Shown: piece after piece, positions 1-5,858 of the stretch
Numbering within the stretch: the stretch's first letter is position 1
Layout: each line of letters begins with the position of its first letter
Assembly: GCA_013153335.1 (NCBI GenBank)
Contig: JAADEP010000182.1
Span: forward strand, 1 to 10,686
Reading direction: 5' to 3'
From: Chloroflexota bacterium
Lineage (GTDB): Bacteria; Chloroflexota; Anaerolineae; Anaerolineales; DRMV01
Length of the DNA stretch: 10,686 nt
Position numbers and translations under genes: made by a program
Notes under the pieces: generated by a model
Database searches by the model: none
Seen by the model: only the letters and a program-made list of their open reading frames with translations
What the model was told of the DNA's origin: nothing

Positions 1-350
1 CCCGCCCCGACGAGCCCCCCGATCAAGGCGTGCGACGAGGACGACGGCAGGCCTAACCACCACGTTATGAGGTTCCACGTAATAGCCGCCAACAGCGCGG
101 CTAGCGCGGTCTCAATGGTGATCGCCTCAGGAGATAAAAGCTCGGCCCCAATGGTATGGGCGACCGCAACGCCAAAGATAAACGGGCCAAGGAATTCCCC
201 CAACGCGGTCCATAGCAAGGCAAGCCGAGGACTCATGGCTCGGGATGTGATCACGACGGCCACGATGTTCGCACTATCATGGAAGCCGTTTAAGAAGTCA
301 AAAGCCAAGGCCAAAGCCAAAAAGAGAAGCAGCAGGGGGTCTTGAAACAC
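1..350 (-). CDS. pit: PiT-family inorganic phosphate transporter, N-terminal part (cut by window edge)
   Basis: This is the first 116 codons of a PiT (Pho-4, low-affinity phosphate/cation symporter) protein; the rest lies left of the window. Seen directly: a short hydrophobic N-terminus (residues 5-20), then the family hallmark DFLNGFHDSAN at about 18-28 followed by TSRAMSPRLAL, two more hydrophobic segments (about 43-63 and 80-97), and GLPSSSSHALIGG at about 100-112, the usual motif at the end of the first half repeat. The start is a GTG at 350-348, chosen because an AGGAGG ribosome site (361-356) sits 5 bases upstream and no ATG is available before the conserved motif. It follows ftsH on the same strand with the ftsH terminator between them. 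I see no convincing promoter of its own in the 114-base gap. Family assignment is firm; the ion (phosphate versus sulfate) is inferred from the family. Confidence 0.9.
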   Translation of the reverse strand, partial: MFQDPLLLLFLALALAFDFLNGFHDSANIVAVVITSRAMSPRLALLWTALGEFLGPFIFGVAVAHTIGAELLSPEAITIETALAALLAAITWNLITWWLGLPSSSSHALIGGLVGA

Positions 351-386
351 GTGGTCCTCCTGCAATAAGATTCGAGCTTCAACAGC

Positions 387-431
387 AAAAAGACATACCA
401 GGGCCTCCGCGCACATACGAAGGCCCTGGTA
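387..431 (-). terminator. Intrinsic terminator after ftsH
   Basis: Read on the minus strand, a perfect 11-bp stem (arms 431-421 and 406-396, TACCAGGGCCT pairing with AGGCCCTGGTA) with a 14-base loop is followed four bases later by five U residues (391-387). It lies 34 bases beyond the ftsH stop codon and 37 bases before the GTG of the transporter gene. On the plus strand no U-tract follows the stem, so it works only in the ftsH direction. Partial readthrough into the transporter gene is possible. Confidence 0.85.
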
Positions 432-464
432 CGTGGGTTGACGTCGTGGAGCTTAGCCGGTGGA

Positions 465-2351
465 TTACGCCGCAGCTGGGCGCGGCGTCGAACCGTCCTT
501 CTTGTGCGGCGGCGGGAAAATGGCTTCGAATTCCTCCCGGGTGAGGGTCTCTTTCTCCAGGAGTTTCTCCGCCACGCGGTCAAGGACGTCCCGGTACTGC
601 TGCAAGATGCTTTTCGCCTTCTCGTATGCGCTGCGGACGAGGCGTTGGACTTCCCGGTCGATCTTTTCGGCCACTGCTTCAGAGTAGTCGCGTTGCTCCG
701 CGATTTCCCGCCCTAAAAAGACCAGCTCTTCACTGCGGCCAAAGGTCATCGGCCCAAGCTCATCGCTCATGCCGAAACGCATCACCATGGTACGAGCCAG
801 GCGCGTTACTTGCTCCAAATCATTGGCCGCACCGGTCGTAATATCGTCGAAGACCAGCTCTTCTGCTGCCCGGCCCCCCAAGAGGCCCACCATATCCGCG
901 AAGAGTTTCTTGCGCGAGGCCAACAGGCGGTCCCGCGTGGGGAAGCTCATGGTATAACCGCCTGCCATACCACGCGGAATGATGGTGATCTTGTGAACGG
1001 GATCGGCCTCGGGCAGGGCCTGCATGACCACCGCATGGCCAGCTTCGTGATAGGCCAGGATGCGGCGTTCAGCTTCGTCGATGACCCGGCTTTTGCGTTC
1101 GGGGCCCAATACCACACGCTCGATCGCATCTTCGAGCTCGCGCTGGCCAATAACCTTCTTACCGCGCCGTACGGCCAAGATCGCAGCCTCATTGACCAGA
1201 TTTTCCAGATCCGCGCCCACAAAGCCGGGGGTCGCGCGCGCGATAGCCTCCAAGTCAACATCCGGGGCCAAAGGCTTACCGCGCGTATGCACCTTGAGGA
1301 TCTCCAGGCGGCCTTTCAGATCGGGACGATCCACCACGATGCGGCGGTCAAACCGACCTGGGCGCAAGAGCGCGGGATCCAGGATGTCGGGCCGATTGGT
1401 CGCGGCCATGACGATGATCCCTGTCGTGCTATCAAAGCCATCCATCTCTACCAGAAGCTGGTTGAGGGTCTGCTCCCGTTCGTCGTGGCTTCCCCCTAAA
1501 CCCGCGCCCCGATGGCGGCCCACCGCGTCGATTTCGTCCACAAACACGATACTCGGCGCGTACTTTCGAGCTTGTTGAAACAGATCCCGCACCCGGCTGG
1601 CGCCCACGCCGACGAACATTTCCACGAATTCGGAGCCCGAGATCGAGAAAAAGGGAACGCCCGCTTCGCCCGCCACGGCCTTCGCGAGCAGCGTCTTGCC
1701 TACGCCCGGCGGTCCAATGAGCAGCACGCCCTTCGGGATGCGAGCGCCGACCTCAATGAACTTCTGCGGCTCTTTGAGGAACTCAACGACCTCCATGAGC
1801 TCTTGTTTGGCCTCATCCGCGCCCGCGACGTCGTTAAACGTGACATCCGGGCGTTTGCCCTGGATCAAACGGGCTCGGGACTTTCCAAACGCCATGGCCG
1901 CGTTCCCGCCGGCCTGGCTTTGCCGGACGAAGAACCATACCAGCCCGCCGATCAAAAACAAGGGAAGGATAATCGTCCCAAAGAGGCTGATGAGCTCTGG
2001 CCAAACCCTACGAGGTACGAACTCGATTCGCACGCGTTGTGCGTTTAAATCTTCCGGCGTCACGCCCAACTTCTCGAGCGCGTCCAGAAACGTATCCGAA
2101 GCATTCGGCAATGGCAGGACCTTATCTTCCCCGTCCCGATATTTCACGATGACCCGATGCTCATCGACAATAAGCTGCTCAACCTGGCCGTTTTTGATCT
2201 GCTCGGCCAGCTCGTTGAGTGCCAAGCCTGGTTCTTTTTGCCCCGAGCGCGTGCCACCAGTGAAGAGCGCCCAGAGCAAGACAAACAAAAAAGCTACGAT
2301 CATGGGGCCCCATGGGAATCGCGTCGAAGAACGAGGCTCCTTCTTCTCCAC
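465..2351 (-). CDS. ftsH: ATP-dependent zinc metalloprotease FtsH
   Basis: Membrane-anchored AAA+ protease that unfolds and degrades damaged membrane proteins and short-lived regulators, acting as a hexamer on the cytoplasmic side. The 628-residue product is of normal length. Seen: transmembrane segment 1 at about 16-31, a small extracytoplasmic domain (about 32-115), transmembrane segment 2 at about 120-141, Walker A GPPGVGKT (213-220), pore-loop FVG (246-248), Walker B VFVDEIDA (269-276), the second region of homology ending in RPGRFDRR (330-337), zinc-binding HEAGH (435-439), and the likely third zinc ligand D511 in GAANDLE. The last 15 residues are a Pro/Lys/Ala tail. The start is GTG (2351-2349); an AAGGAGGG site at 2364-2357 supports it. 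It is a single gene between its own promoters and a strong terminator, divergent from the ABC exporter operon. All catalytic residues are present, so I expect an active enzyme. Confidence 0.98.
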   Translation of the reverse strand: MEKKEPRSSTRFPWGPMIVAFLFVLLWALFTGGTRSGQKEPGLALNELAEQIKNGQVEQLIVDEHRVIVKYRDGEDKVLPLPNASDTFLDALEKLGVTPEDLNAQRVRIEFVPRRVWPELISLFGTIILPLFLIGGLVWFFVRQSQAGGNAAMAFGKSRARLIQGKRPDVTFNDVAGADEAKQELMEVVEFLKEPQKFIEVGARIPKGVLLIGPPGVGKTLLAKAVAGEAGVPFFSISGSEFVEMFVGVGASRVRDLFQQARKYAPSIVFVDEIDAVGRHRGAGLGGSHDEREQTLNQLLVEMDGFDSTTGIIVMAATNRPDILDPALLRPGRFDRRIVVDRPDLKGRLEILKVHTRGKPLAPDVDLEAIARATPGFVGADLENLVNEAAILAVRRGKKVIGQRELEDAIERVVLGPERKSRVIDEAERRILAYHEAGHAVVMQALPEADPVHKITIIPRGMAGGYTMSFPTRDRLLASRKKLFADMVGLLGGRAAEELVFDDITTGAANDLEQVTRLARTMVMRFGMSDELGPMTFGRSEELVFLGREIAEQRDYSEAVAEKIDREVQRLVRSAYEKAKSILQQYRDVLDRVAEKLLEKETLTREEFEAIFPPPHKKDGSTPRPAAA

Positions 2352-2399
2352 ACTTGCCCTCCTTGAAAGTTTGTTCCGCTCTTGCCTTCAGAAGGCTGG

Positions 2400-2408
2400 A
2401 TTATACCA
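2400..2408 (-). promoter_or_regulatory. ftsH promoter P1, extended -10 element
   Basis: On the minus strand the sequence TGGTATAAT (2408-2400) is a perfect extended -10 (TGn-TATAAT) ahead of ftsH. The only -35-like hexamer is TTGATG with a 20-base spacer, which is too long, so the TG extension would have to compensate. The predicted start of transcription near 2393 gives a leader of about 42 bases. Confidence 0.6.
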
Positions 2409-2471
2409 TCACGGTCTTAAAAATCCATCAACAAGGCGCTGTGAAGACGCACCTATTTTGCCCCCTATTGT

Positions 2472-2499
2472 ATTATACGACCCCAAGCGGAAAACGCAA
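2472..2499 (-). promoter_or_regulatory. Possible upstream ftsH promoter P2
   Basis: On the minus strand a perfect -10 TATAAT (2477-2472) has a TTGCGT -35-like hexamer (2499-2494) at a 16-base spacing. The -35 matches the consensus in its first three bases only. If used, it would give ftsH a second, longer leader of about 115 bases. No CIRCE or other heat-shock operator is visible around it. Confidence 0.45.
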
Positions 2500-2520
2500 C
2501 TGCGCCGTTTTATTCCAGAC

Positions 2521-2870
2521 CTAAATGGAAATTTTTAGTTAAAGCAACCAAAGTAGCAAAAGATGTTGAGGCGAAAGCTCTTTCTACCCCGGCTCACTAA
2601 GGGGTGCAGGCAAACCTTGTAAAAGCCCATGCCGCGGGCGGCTGAACCCGCCCGCTATCCTTGCCGCCGCGCGTTGGGCCGAACTATACGCGGGCAAATT
2701 TATACTAGCCGCGGGCTTCCAGCCGCTGCGGCGCCCAAGAGCGGAAGCTGCGGCGCGAAGAGCCGGTGCTCAAGGCGTGTTGTGCCTGGCTCAACGGTGA
2801 CAGCCCCCTGCGCCTCCCCCTCGCTACGTGACCGTTCTACAACCTTTGCGTGCCCCTCACTGAGCACACC
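2521..2870. other. Gene-free region rich in short inverted repeats
   Basis: This 350-base stretch between ftsH and the attenuator holds no gene I can support. Seen: ACCCC/GGGGT arms at 2586-2590 and 2601-2605; GCGGGCGG (2634-2641) pairing with CCGCCCGC (2648-2655) around a 6-base loop; GCCGC-T-GCGGC (2722-2732) nested inside GCTTCC (2715-2720) and GGAAGC (2743-2748). A TATACT at 2701-2706 could be a plus-strand -10 but lacks a -35 at normal spacing. The open frames here have no family resemblance. It could encode a structured RNA, but it matches none of tmRNA, RNase P RNA, SRP RNA or a tRNA by their conserved cores. Confidence 0.3.
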
Positions 2871-2899
2871 TTGCCATTTCCGGCCGAAGCGAGTAAACT
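2871..2899 (+). promoter_or_regulatory. Promoter of the attenuator and ABC exporter operon
   Basis: TTGCCA (2871-2876, five of six to the -35 consensus) and TAAACT (2894-2899, four of six to the -10 consensus) are separated by exactly 17 bases. Transcription would begin near 2906, 20 bases before a small open frame with a ribosome site, which fits a leader transcript for the exporter genes. Confidence 0.55.
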
Positions 2900-2925
2900 A
2901 GAAGCAGCTCTGAGGGAAAGAACCG

Positions 2926-2979
2926 ATGCTGATGCAAGCCCTCCAAGCGCTCGTCTCGTTGTGGTCCATGGGTCCTTAG
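2926..2979 (+). CDS. Putative 17-residue leader peptide
   Basis: A small open frame, MLMQALQALVSLWSMGP, starts with ATG at 2926 and stops with TAG at 2977-2979. A GAGGG ribosome site (2912-2916) is 9 bases upstream and a promoter ends 26 bases upstream. The frame runs straight through the left arm of the antiterminator pairing (2947-2959) and ends in the loop-proximal part of a small hairpin (GGGTCC 2970-2975, GGACCC 2979-2984). This is the layout of a leader peptide whose translation decides between terminator and antiterminator. There is no run of a single regulatory amino acid, so classic amino-acid attenuation is unlikely; sensing of impaired translation is more plausible given the exporter downstream. 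It could instead be an untranslated chance frame. Confidence 0.45.
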   Translation: MLMQALQALVSLWSMGP

Positions 2980-3027
2980 GACCCGATGCTTTTCGCGCGA
3001 GGCGAGCGCCTTCCGTTTTCGGAGGGC
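2938..3027 (+). promoter_or_regulatory. Candidate antiterminator pairing of a transcription attenuator
   Basis: Two long-range helices are mutually exclusive with the downstream terminator. Bases 2947-2959 pair with 2997-3009 (13 contiguous pairs, two of them G-U), capturing the left terminator arm. Bases 2938-2944 (GCCCTCC) pair perfectly with 3021-3027 (GGAGGGC), capturing the right terminator arm. The enclosed segment keeps its own small hairpin at 2970-2984. A ribosome moving through the leader frame would melt the left strands and let the terminator form; a ribosome absent or held at the start codon would leave 2947-2959 free, favouring readthrough into the exporter genes. Pairings were found by eye; no folding energies were computed. 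Confidence 0.5.
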
Positions 3028-3039
3028 GCTTTTTCTTTT
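3005..3039 (+). terminator. Intrinsic terminator upstream of the ABC exporter genes
   Basis: An 11-bp stem (3005-3015 with 3020-3030, one G-U pair) closed by a TTTT loop is followed at once by a U-rich tract (3030-3039, nine U and one C). It stands 44 bases before the ATG of the ABC ATPase gene and about 100 bases after the predicted transcription start, so it would stop the operon's own leader transcript. That position fits an attenuator; alternatively it ends a free-standing small RNA of about 130 bases. Confidence 0.85.
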
Positions 3040-3082
3040 AAGGCTAGCTTTTCGTTCATGGGTGAAGGACAGGAGGCAGGTC

Positions 3083-4069
3083 ATGGCTTCGGTCATTACC
3101 GTGCATGGCTTATCCAAAAAGTACCGCGTCCCCCTGCGCGAGCCCGGCTTGCGAGCCACCATCCGGCATTTGCTCGCGCCCCAGTATCGCGAAGTCATCG
3201 CGCTGCAAGACATCTCCTTCACGCTAGAAGCGGGCGAAGCGGTGGGCTACCTTGGGCCCAACGGCGCGGGCAAGACCACCACGCTGAAAATTCTGGCCGG
3301 CGTGCTCTACCCCGACCAGGGCGATGTGCGGGTTTTGGGCTTTGTGCCCTTTGAAGGCCACGCAGCGTTCAAAAAGCGCATCGCGTTCGTCATGGGGCGC
3401 AAAGGCCAATTGTGGTGGGACTTACCCGCTTTGGATATGTTCCGTCTGTTCCAGGAGATTTACCAAGTACCCGAAACCGACTTCCGCCGTCGGTTAGACG
3501 AGCTGGCAGCACGCTTCCGCGTGTCCCATCTCCTTACCACACCGGTGCGCAACCTGTCGTTGGGCGAGCGCACGAAAATGGAACTTATCGCCGCGTTACT
3601 CCATGGGCCGCAGGTGCTCTTCCTCGATGAGCCGACCTTGGGCCTCGATGTACTGGCCCAGCACGAAATCCGAACCCTGCTGCGCACGTATGTGCGAGAA
3701 CAAGGGCTCACGCTGCTTATGGCCAGCCACTACATGCGGGACGTCGAAGCCCTTTGTGATCGAGTCATCTTGCTCGATCAGGGACGCATCCGTTTTGACG
3801 GTCCGCTGCACGCCCTTAAGGCCCGCTACGCGCCTTACCGCGAGGTCATCGCAACCCTCGCGTCGCCGCCCCAAACCGATGCGTGGCCAGCGCCGACCTG
3901 GCTTGTTGAGCGGGCAGGGCCCCGGCTGCGCTGGCGGGTGCCGCGGGACGAAGTGCCGCGCTTACTGCAACAGCTGACAACAGCGTATGAAGTCACGGAT
4001 CTAACCGTCCACGAACCTGCGTTGGAAGACATCCTGCGGCAGATGTATAGCCATGAAGCCCTCTCATAA
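3083..4069 (+). CDS. ABC-2 type exporter, ATP-binding subunit (COG4586-like)
   Basis: Cytoplasmic ATPase of a three-part exporter made with the two permeases that follow. The start is ATG 3083, preceded by AGGAGG (3071-3076) at 6 bases; a GTG seven codons earlier overlaps that site and is rejected. The 328-residue product shows Walker A GPNGAGKT (58-65), a Q-loop region with the GRKGQLWWDLPA signature typical of this subfamily (105-116), ABC signature LSLGER (158-163, a variant of LSGGQ normal for the group), Walker B VLFLDEP (178-184) with catalytic E183, and the switch histidine H216 in ASHYM. The last about 80 residues form a C-terminal domain of unknown role. The substrate is unknown; the family is distantly related to daunorubicin-type drug exporters. 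The gene sits behind a likely attenuator, which suggests induced expression. Confidence 0.92.
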   Translation: MASVITVHGLSKKYRVPLREPGLRATIRHLLAPQYREVIALQDISFTLEAGEAVGYLGPNGAGKTTTLKILAGVLYPDQGDVRVLGFVPFEGHAAFKKRIAFVMGRKGQLWWDLPALDMFRLFQEIYQVPETDFRRRLDELAARFRVSHLLTTPVRNLSLGERTKMELIAALLHGPQVLFLDEPTLGLDVLAQHEIRTLLRTYVREQGLTLLMASHYMRDVEALCDRVILLDQGRIRFDGPLHALKARYAPYREVIATLASPPQTDAWPAPTWLVERAGPRLRWRVPRDEVPRLLQQLTTAYEVTDLTVHEPALEDILRQMYSHEALS

Positions 4070-4109
4070 AGCTACCCCTATCATCCGAGCTTGAGCTAAG
4101 GAGGGGCAA

Positions 4110-4913
4110 ATGGTCAATTGGCGTCCATACCGAACCCTCGTCGAACTCTCGATACGACAAGCGACCGCGTATCGAATGAACTACTTCCTCAGCTTTATAG
4201 TGGCCGCGGTACCGCTGATCGCGCTTTTGTTGCTTTGGGAAACGATCTACGGGACGGAGACCCAGCTGGCCGGGTTTGACCGCGCGCAAATGCTGACCTA
4301 CTTCATCCTTACGCGTTGGCTCTACGAACTTACCCGTCCTACCATCTGGTGGGATATCACATACGAGGTTCGAGAAGGCGATCTGGTCTTTCACTTACTT
4401 CGTCCCTTCCCCTACGGCCTTTATCACTTCGCGCTGATCGTGGGCTTCAACCTGCCTTACGCCCTTATCGGGTTGGCCGTGGTCGCGCCGTTCGCCTGGA
4501 TTGTGGGGGCAGGCTGGATTTGGCCGGCTTCGCTCGCGACCTGGCTGGCCTTTGGTGTGAGCGCAGGTCTGGCTTTTGTGTTGGGATACGCGTTCACTCT
4601 CCTCTTCAGCCTGAGCGCCTTTTGGTTGGAAGAGAACTCCGCGGTCGAGCTCTTGGTGCACTATATCACCCCCTTGGCCGCGGGTGCCCTTTTGCCTTTG
4701 GATTTGCTTCCTGGCCCGTTGGCAGCCCTTCTGGCTCGCCTGCCCTTCGCCAAGCTGTTGTACTTCCCCGCGCAGGTCTATCTGGGCCGGGTGAGCGGGA
4801 CAGCATTTTGGACCGGGTTAGCCGAGCAGGGGCTCTGGCTGCTCGGTCTGATCCTCGTGAACACGTGGGTGTGGCACCAGGGATTACGACGCTTTCGTGC
4901 CGTAGGAGGTTGA
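4110..4913 (+). CDS. ABC-2 type exporter, permease subunit 1 (COG4587/DUF990-like)
   Basis: An integral membrane protein of 267 residues, likely with six membrane segments, forming half of the translocation path. Hydrophobic stretches lie at about 25-45, 60-73, 106-131, 140-168, 183-208 and 238-255. The REGDLVFHLLRP stretch (88-99), between the second and third segments, is the characteristic cytoplasmic motif of this permease group. ATG 4110 follows AAGGAGG (4098-4104) at a 5-base spacing and lies 40 bases after the ATPase stop. Its last codons (GTAGGAGGT, 4902-4910) also form the ribosome site of the next gene, so translation of the two permeases is probably coupled. It ends in GLRRFRAVGG, nearly the same as the end of permease 2. 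The transported substrate cannot be told from sequence. Confidence 0.88.
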   Translation: MVNWRPYRTLVELSIRQATAYRMNYFLSFIVAAVPLIALLLLWETIYGTETQLAGFDRAQMLTYFILTRWLYELTRPTIWWDITYEVREGDLVFHLLRPFPYGLYHFALIVGFNLPYALIGLAVVAPFAWIVGAGWIWPASLATWLAFGVSAGLAFVLGYAFTLLFSLSAFWLEENSAVELLVHYITPLAAGALLPLDLLPGPLAALLARLPFAKLLYFPAQVYLGRVSGTAFWTGLAEQGLWLLGLILVNTWVWHQGLRRFRAVGG

Positions 4914-4917
4914 TACC

Positions 4918-5703
4918 ATGCGTGCCCTTCGTTTGTGGCTTTACTGGGCCCGGCTTTCCTTAGGCCGGGAGGCCCTCTTCCGGGGCAATCTGCTGTTGCG
5001 GTGGTTGGCCCACGGTTTGTGGCTGGGGACCGCGTGGCTCTTTTTCGAAGCTCTCTACGCCCACGTCCCGACCCTCGCGGGATGGCGACGTGAACACGTC
5101 TGGCTGCTCTTAGCCGTCAACGAAGGCTCGCAGCAACTATTCAACATGTTTGTAGGCCGAAGTTTGGCCGAGCTTCCGGAACGCATCTGGGAGGGGCAGC
5201 TGGATAGCGTACTTACCAAACCCGTTTCGCCGCTGTTTATCCTCTCCATACGCCGGATGCAGCTCCATGACGCTCCCGCATTAGGCCTTCCTCTGGTTTT
5301 GGGATGGATTGCATGGCGGGCCCTGGATATTTCCCTCACGCCCGAGCGGATGTTCGGGTTTGGGCTGCTCATCCTCTTGGGGATGGTCGCTCGCTACGCA
5401 GTCACATTGGCGGCCGTGTCCATAGGATTTTGGGTATCCCAGCTGTACGCCTTGCCCGCCTTGATGGCCGTACTCTTTCGCCTGGCCAGCTATCCTGAAA
5501 GCATCTTCCGCGGCGCGAGTCGAGCGATTTTCACGTTCGTGATCCCCGTCTTGGTGGTCGCGAACTTCCCGGTGCAAAGTCTGCTGACCGCGTCGTTCTA
5601 CGAGTTGCTTTTACGCGGGCTTATTGCTGCTGGGTTCTGGCTCTTCCTCGCGGCCCAACTTTGGCGAGCGGGACTGCGCCGTTACACAGCCGTCGGCGGC
5701 TAA
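4918..5703 (+). CDS. ABC-2 type exporter, permease subunit 2 (COG3694-like)
   Basis: The second membrane subunit, 261 residues, expected to pair with permease 1 and the ATPase. Hydrophobic stretches occur at about 27-46, 61-75, 118-135, 146-172, 178-192, 203-224 and 230-250. IWEGQLDSVLTKPVSP (90-105) is the counterpart of the G-x-L-x(3)-L-x-(R/K)-P motif in permease 1, and SYPESIFRG (191-199) followed by FVIPVLVVANFP is typical of the COG3694 group. ATG 4918 lies only 4 bases after the permease 1 stop, with AGGAGGT (4904-4910) 7 bases before it. The C-terminus GLRRYTAVGG repeats that of permease 1, suggesting both derive from one ancestral permease. No U-tract terminator follows; a 6-bp inverted repeat (5695-5700 with 5712-5717) spans the stop codon. 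Confidence 0.88.
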   Translation: MRALRLWLYWARLSLGREALFRGNLLLRWLAHGLWLGTAWLFFEALYAHVPTLAGWRREHVWLLLAVNEGSQQLFNMFVGRSLAELPERIWEGQLDSVLTKPVSPLFILSIRRMQLHDAPALGLPLVLGWIAWRALDISLTPERMFGFGLLILLGMVARYAVTLAAVSIGFWVSQLYALPALMAVLFRLASYPESIFRGASRAIFTFVIPVLVVANFPVQSLLTASFYELLLRGLIAAGFWLFLAAQLWRAGLRRYTAVGG

Positions 5704-5803
5704 GCGGTTTGGCCGCCCAATACCCAACACGAGCCTCCAAGCTGACCGGAGCGACAACTTCTATACGCGGCCATCGGCAACGCGAAGCTCACGTCGTCGC
5801 GGG

Positions 5804-5809
5804 TACAAT
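5804..5809 (+). promoter_or_regulatory. Possible -10 box for the Crp/Fnr-family gene
   Basis: TACAAT (one mismatch to TATAAT) lies 49 bases before the start codon in a 155-base gap after the exporter operon. No recognisable -35 hexamer occurs at 16-18 bases upstream and there is no TG extension, so this would need an activator or be chance. Confidence 0.25.
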
Positions 5810-5858
5810 GACAGAAGAAGCACCAGCCCCGCGGACGCCCCTGGGGAGAGGGAGACTT

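Noticed and set aside
438..2538. Several long plus-strand open frames opposite ftsH, including 810-1499, 1512-2048 and 1696-2538
   Set aside because: They lie opposite a full, unmistakable ftsH, have no ribosome sites and read as shadow translations rich in Arg and Ser.
2521..2870. tmRNA, RNase P RNA, SRP RNA or tRNA in the structured gap
   Set aside because: None of their conserved core sequences (such as the RNase P GAGGAAAGTCC or the SRP GGAAGCAGCC) is present on either strand.
2629..2901. Open frame of about 90 codons between ftsH and the exporter
   Set aside because: Arg/Pro/Ala-rich with no domain, no clear ribosome site, and it runs through inverted repeats and the exporter promoter.
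2906..3040. T-box riboswitch or another known riboswitch as the control element of the exporter leader
   Set aside because: No AGGGTGGNACCGCG T-box core is present and no other aptamer core was recognised; the translated small frame gives a simpler explanation.
3062..3082. GTG start seven codons upstream for the ABC ATPase
   Set aside because: It would put the strong AGGAGG site inside the gene; ATG 3083 has ideal spacing and matches the usual N-terminus.
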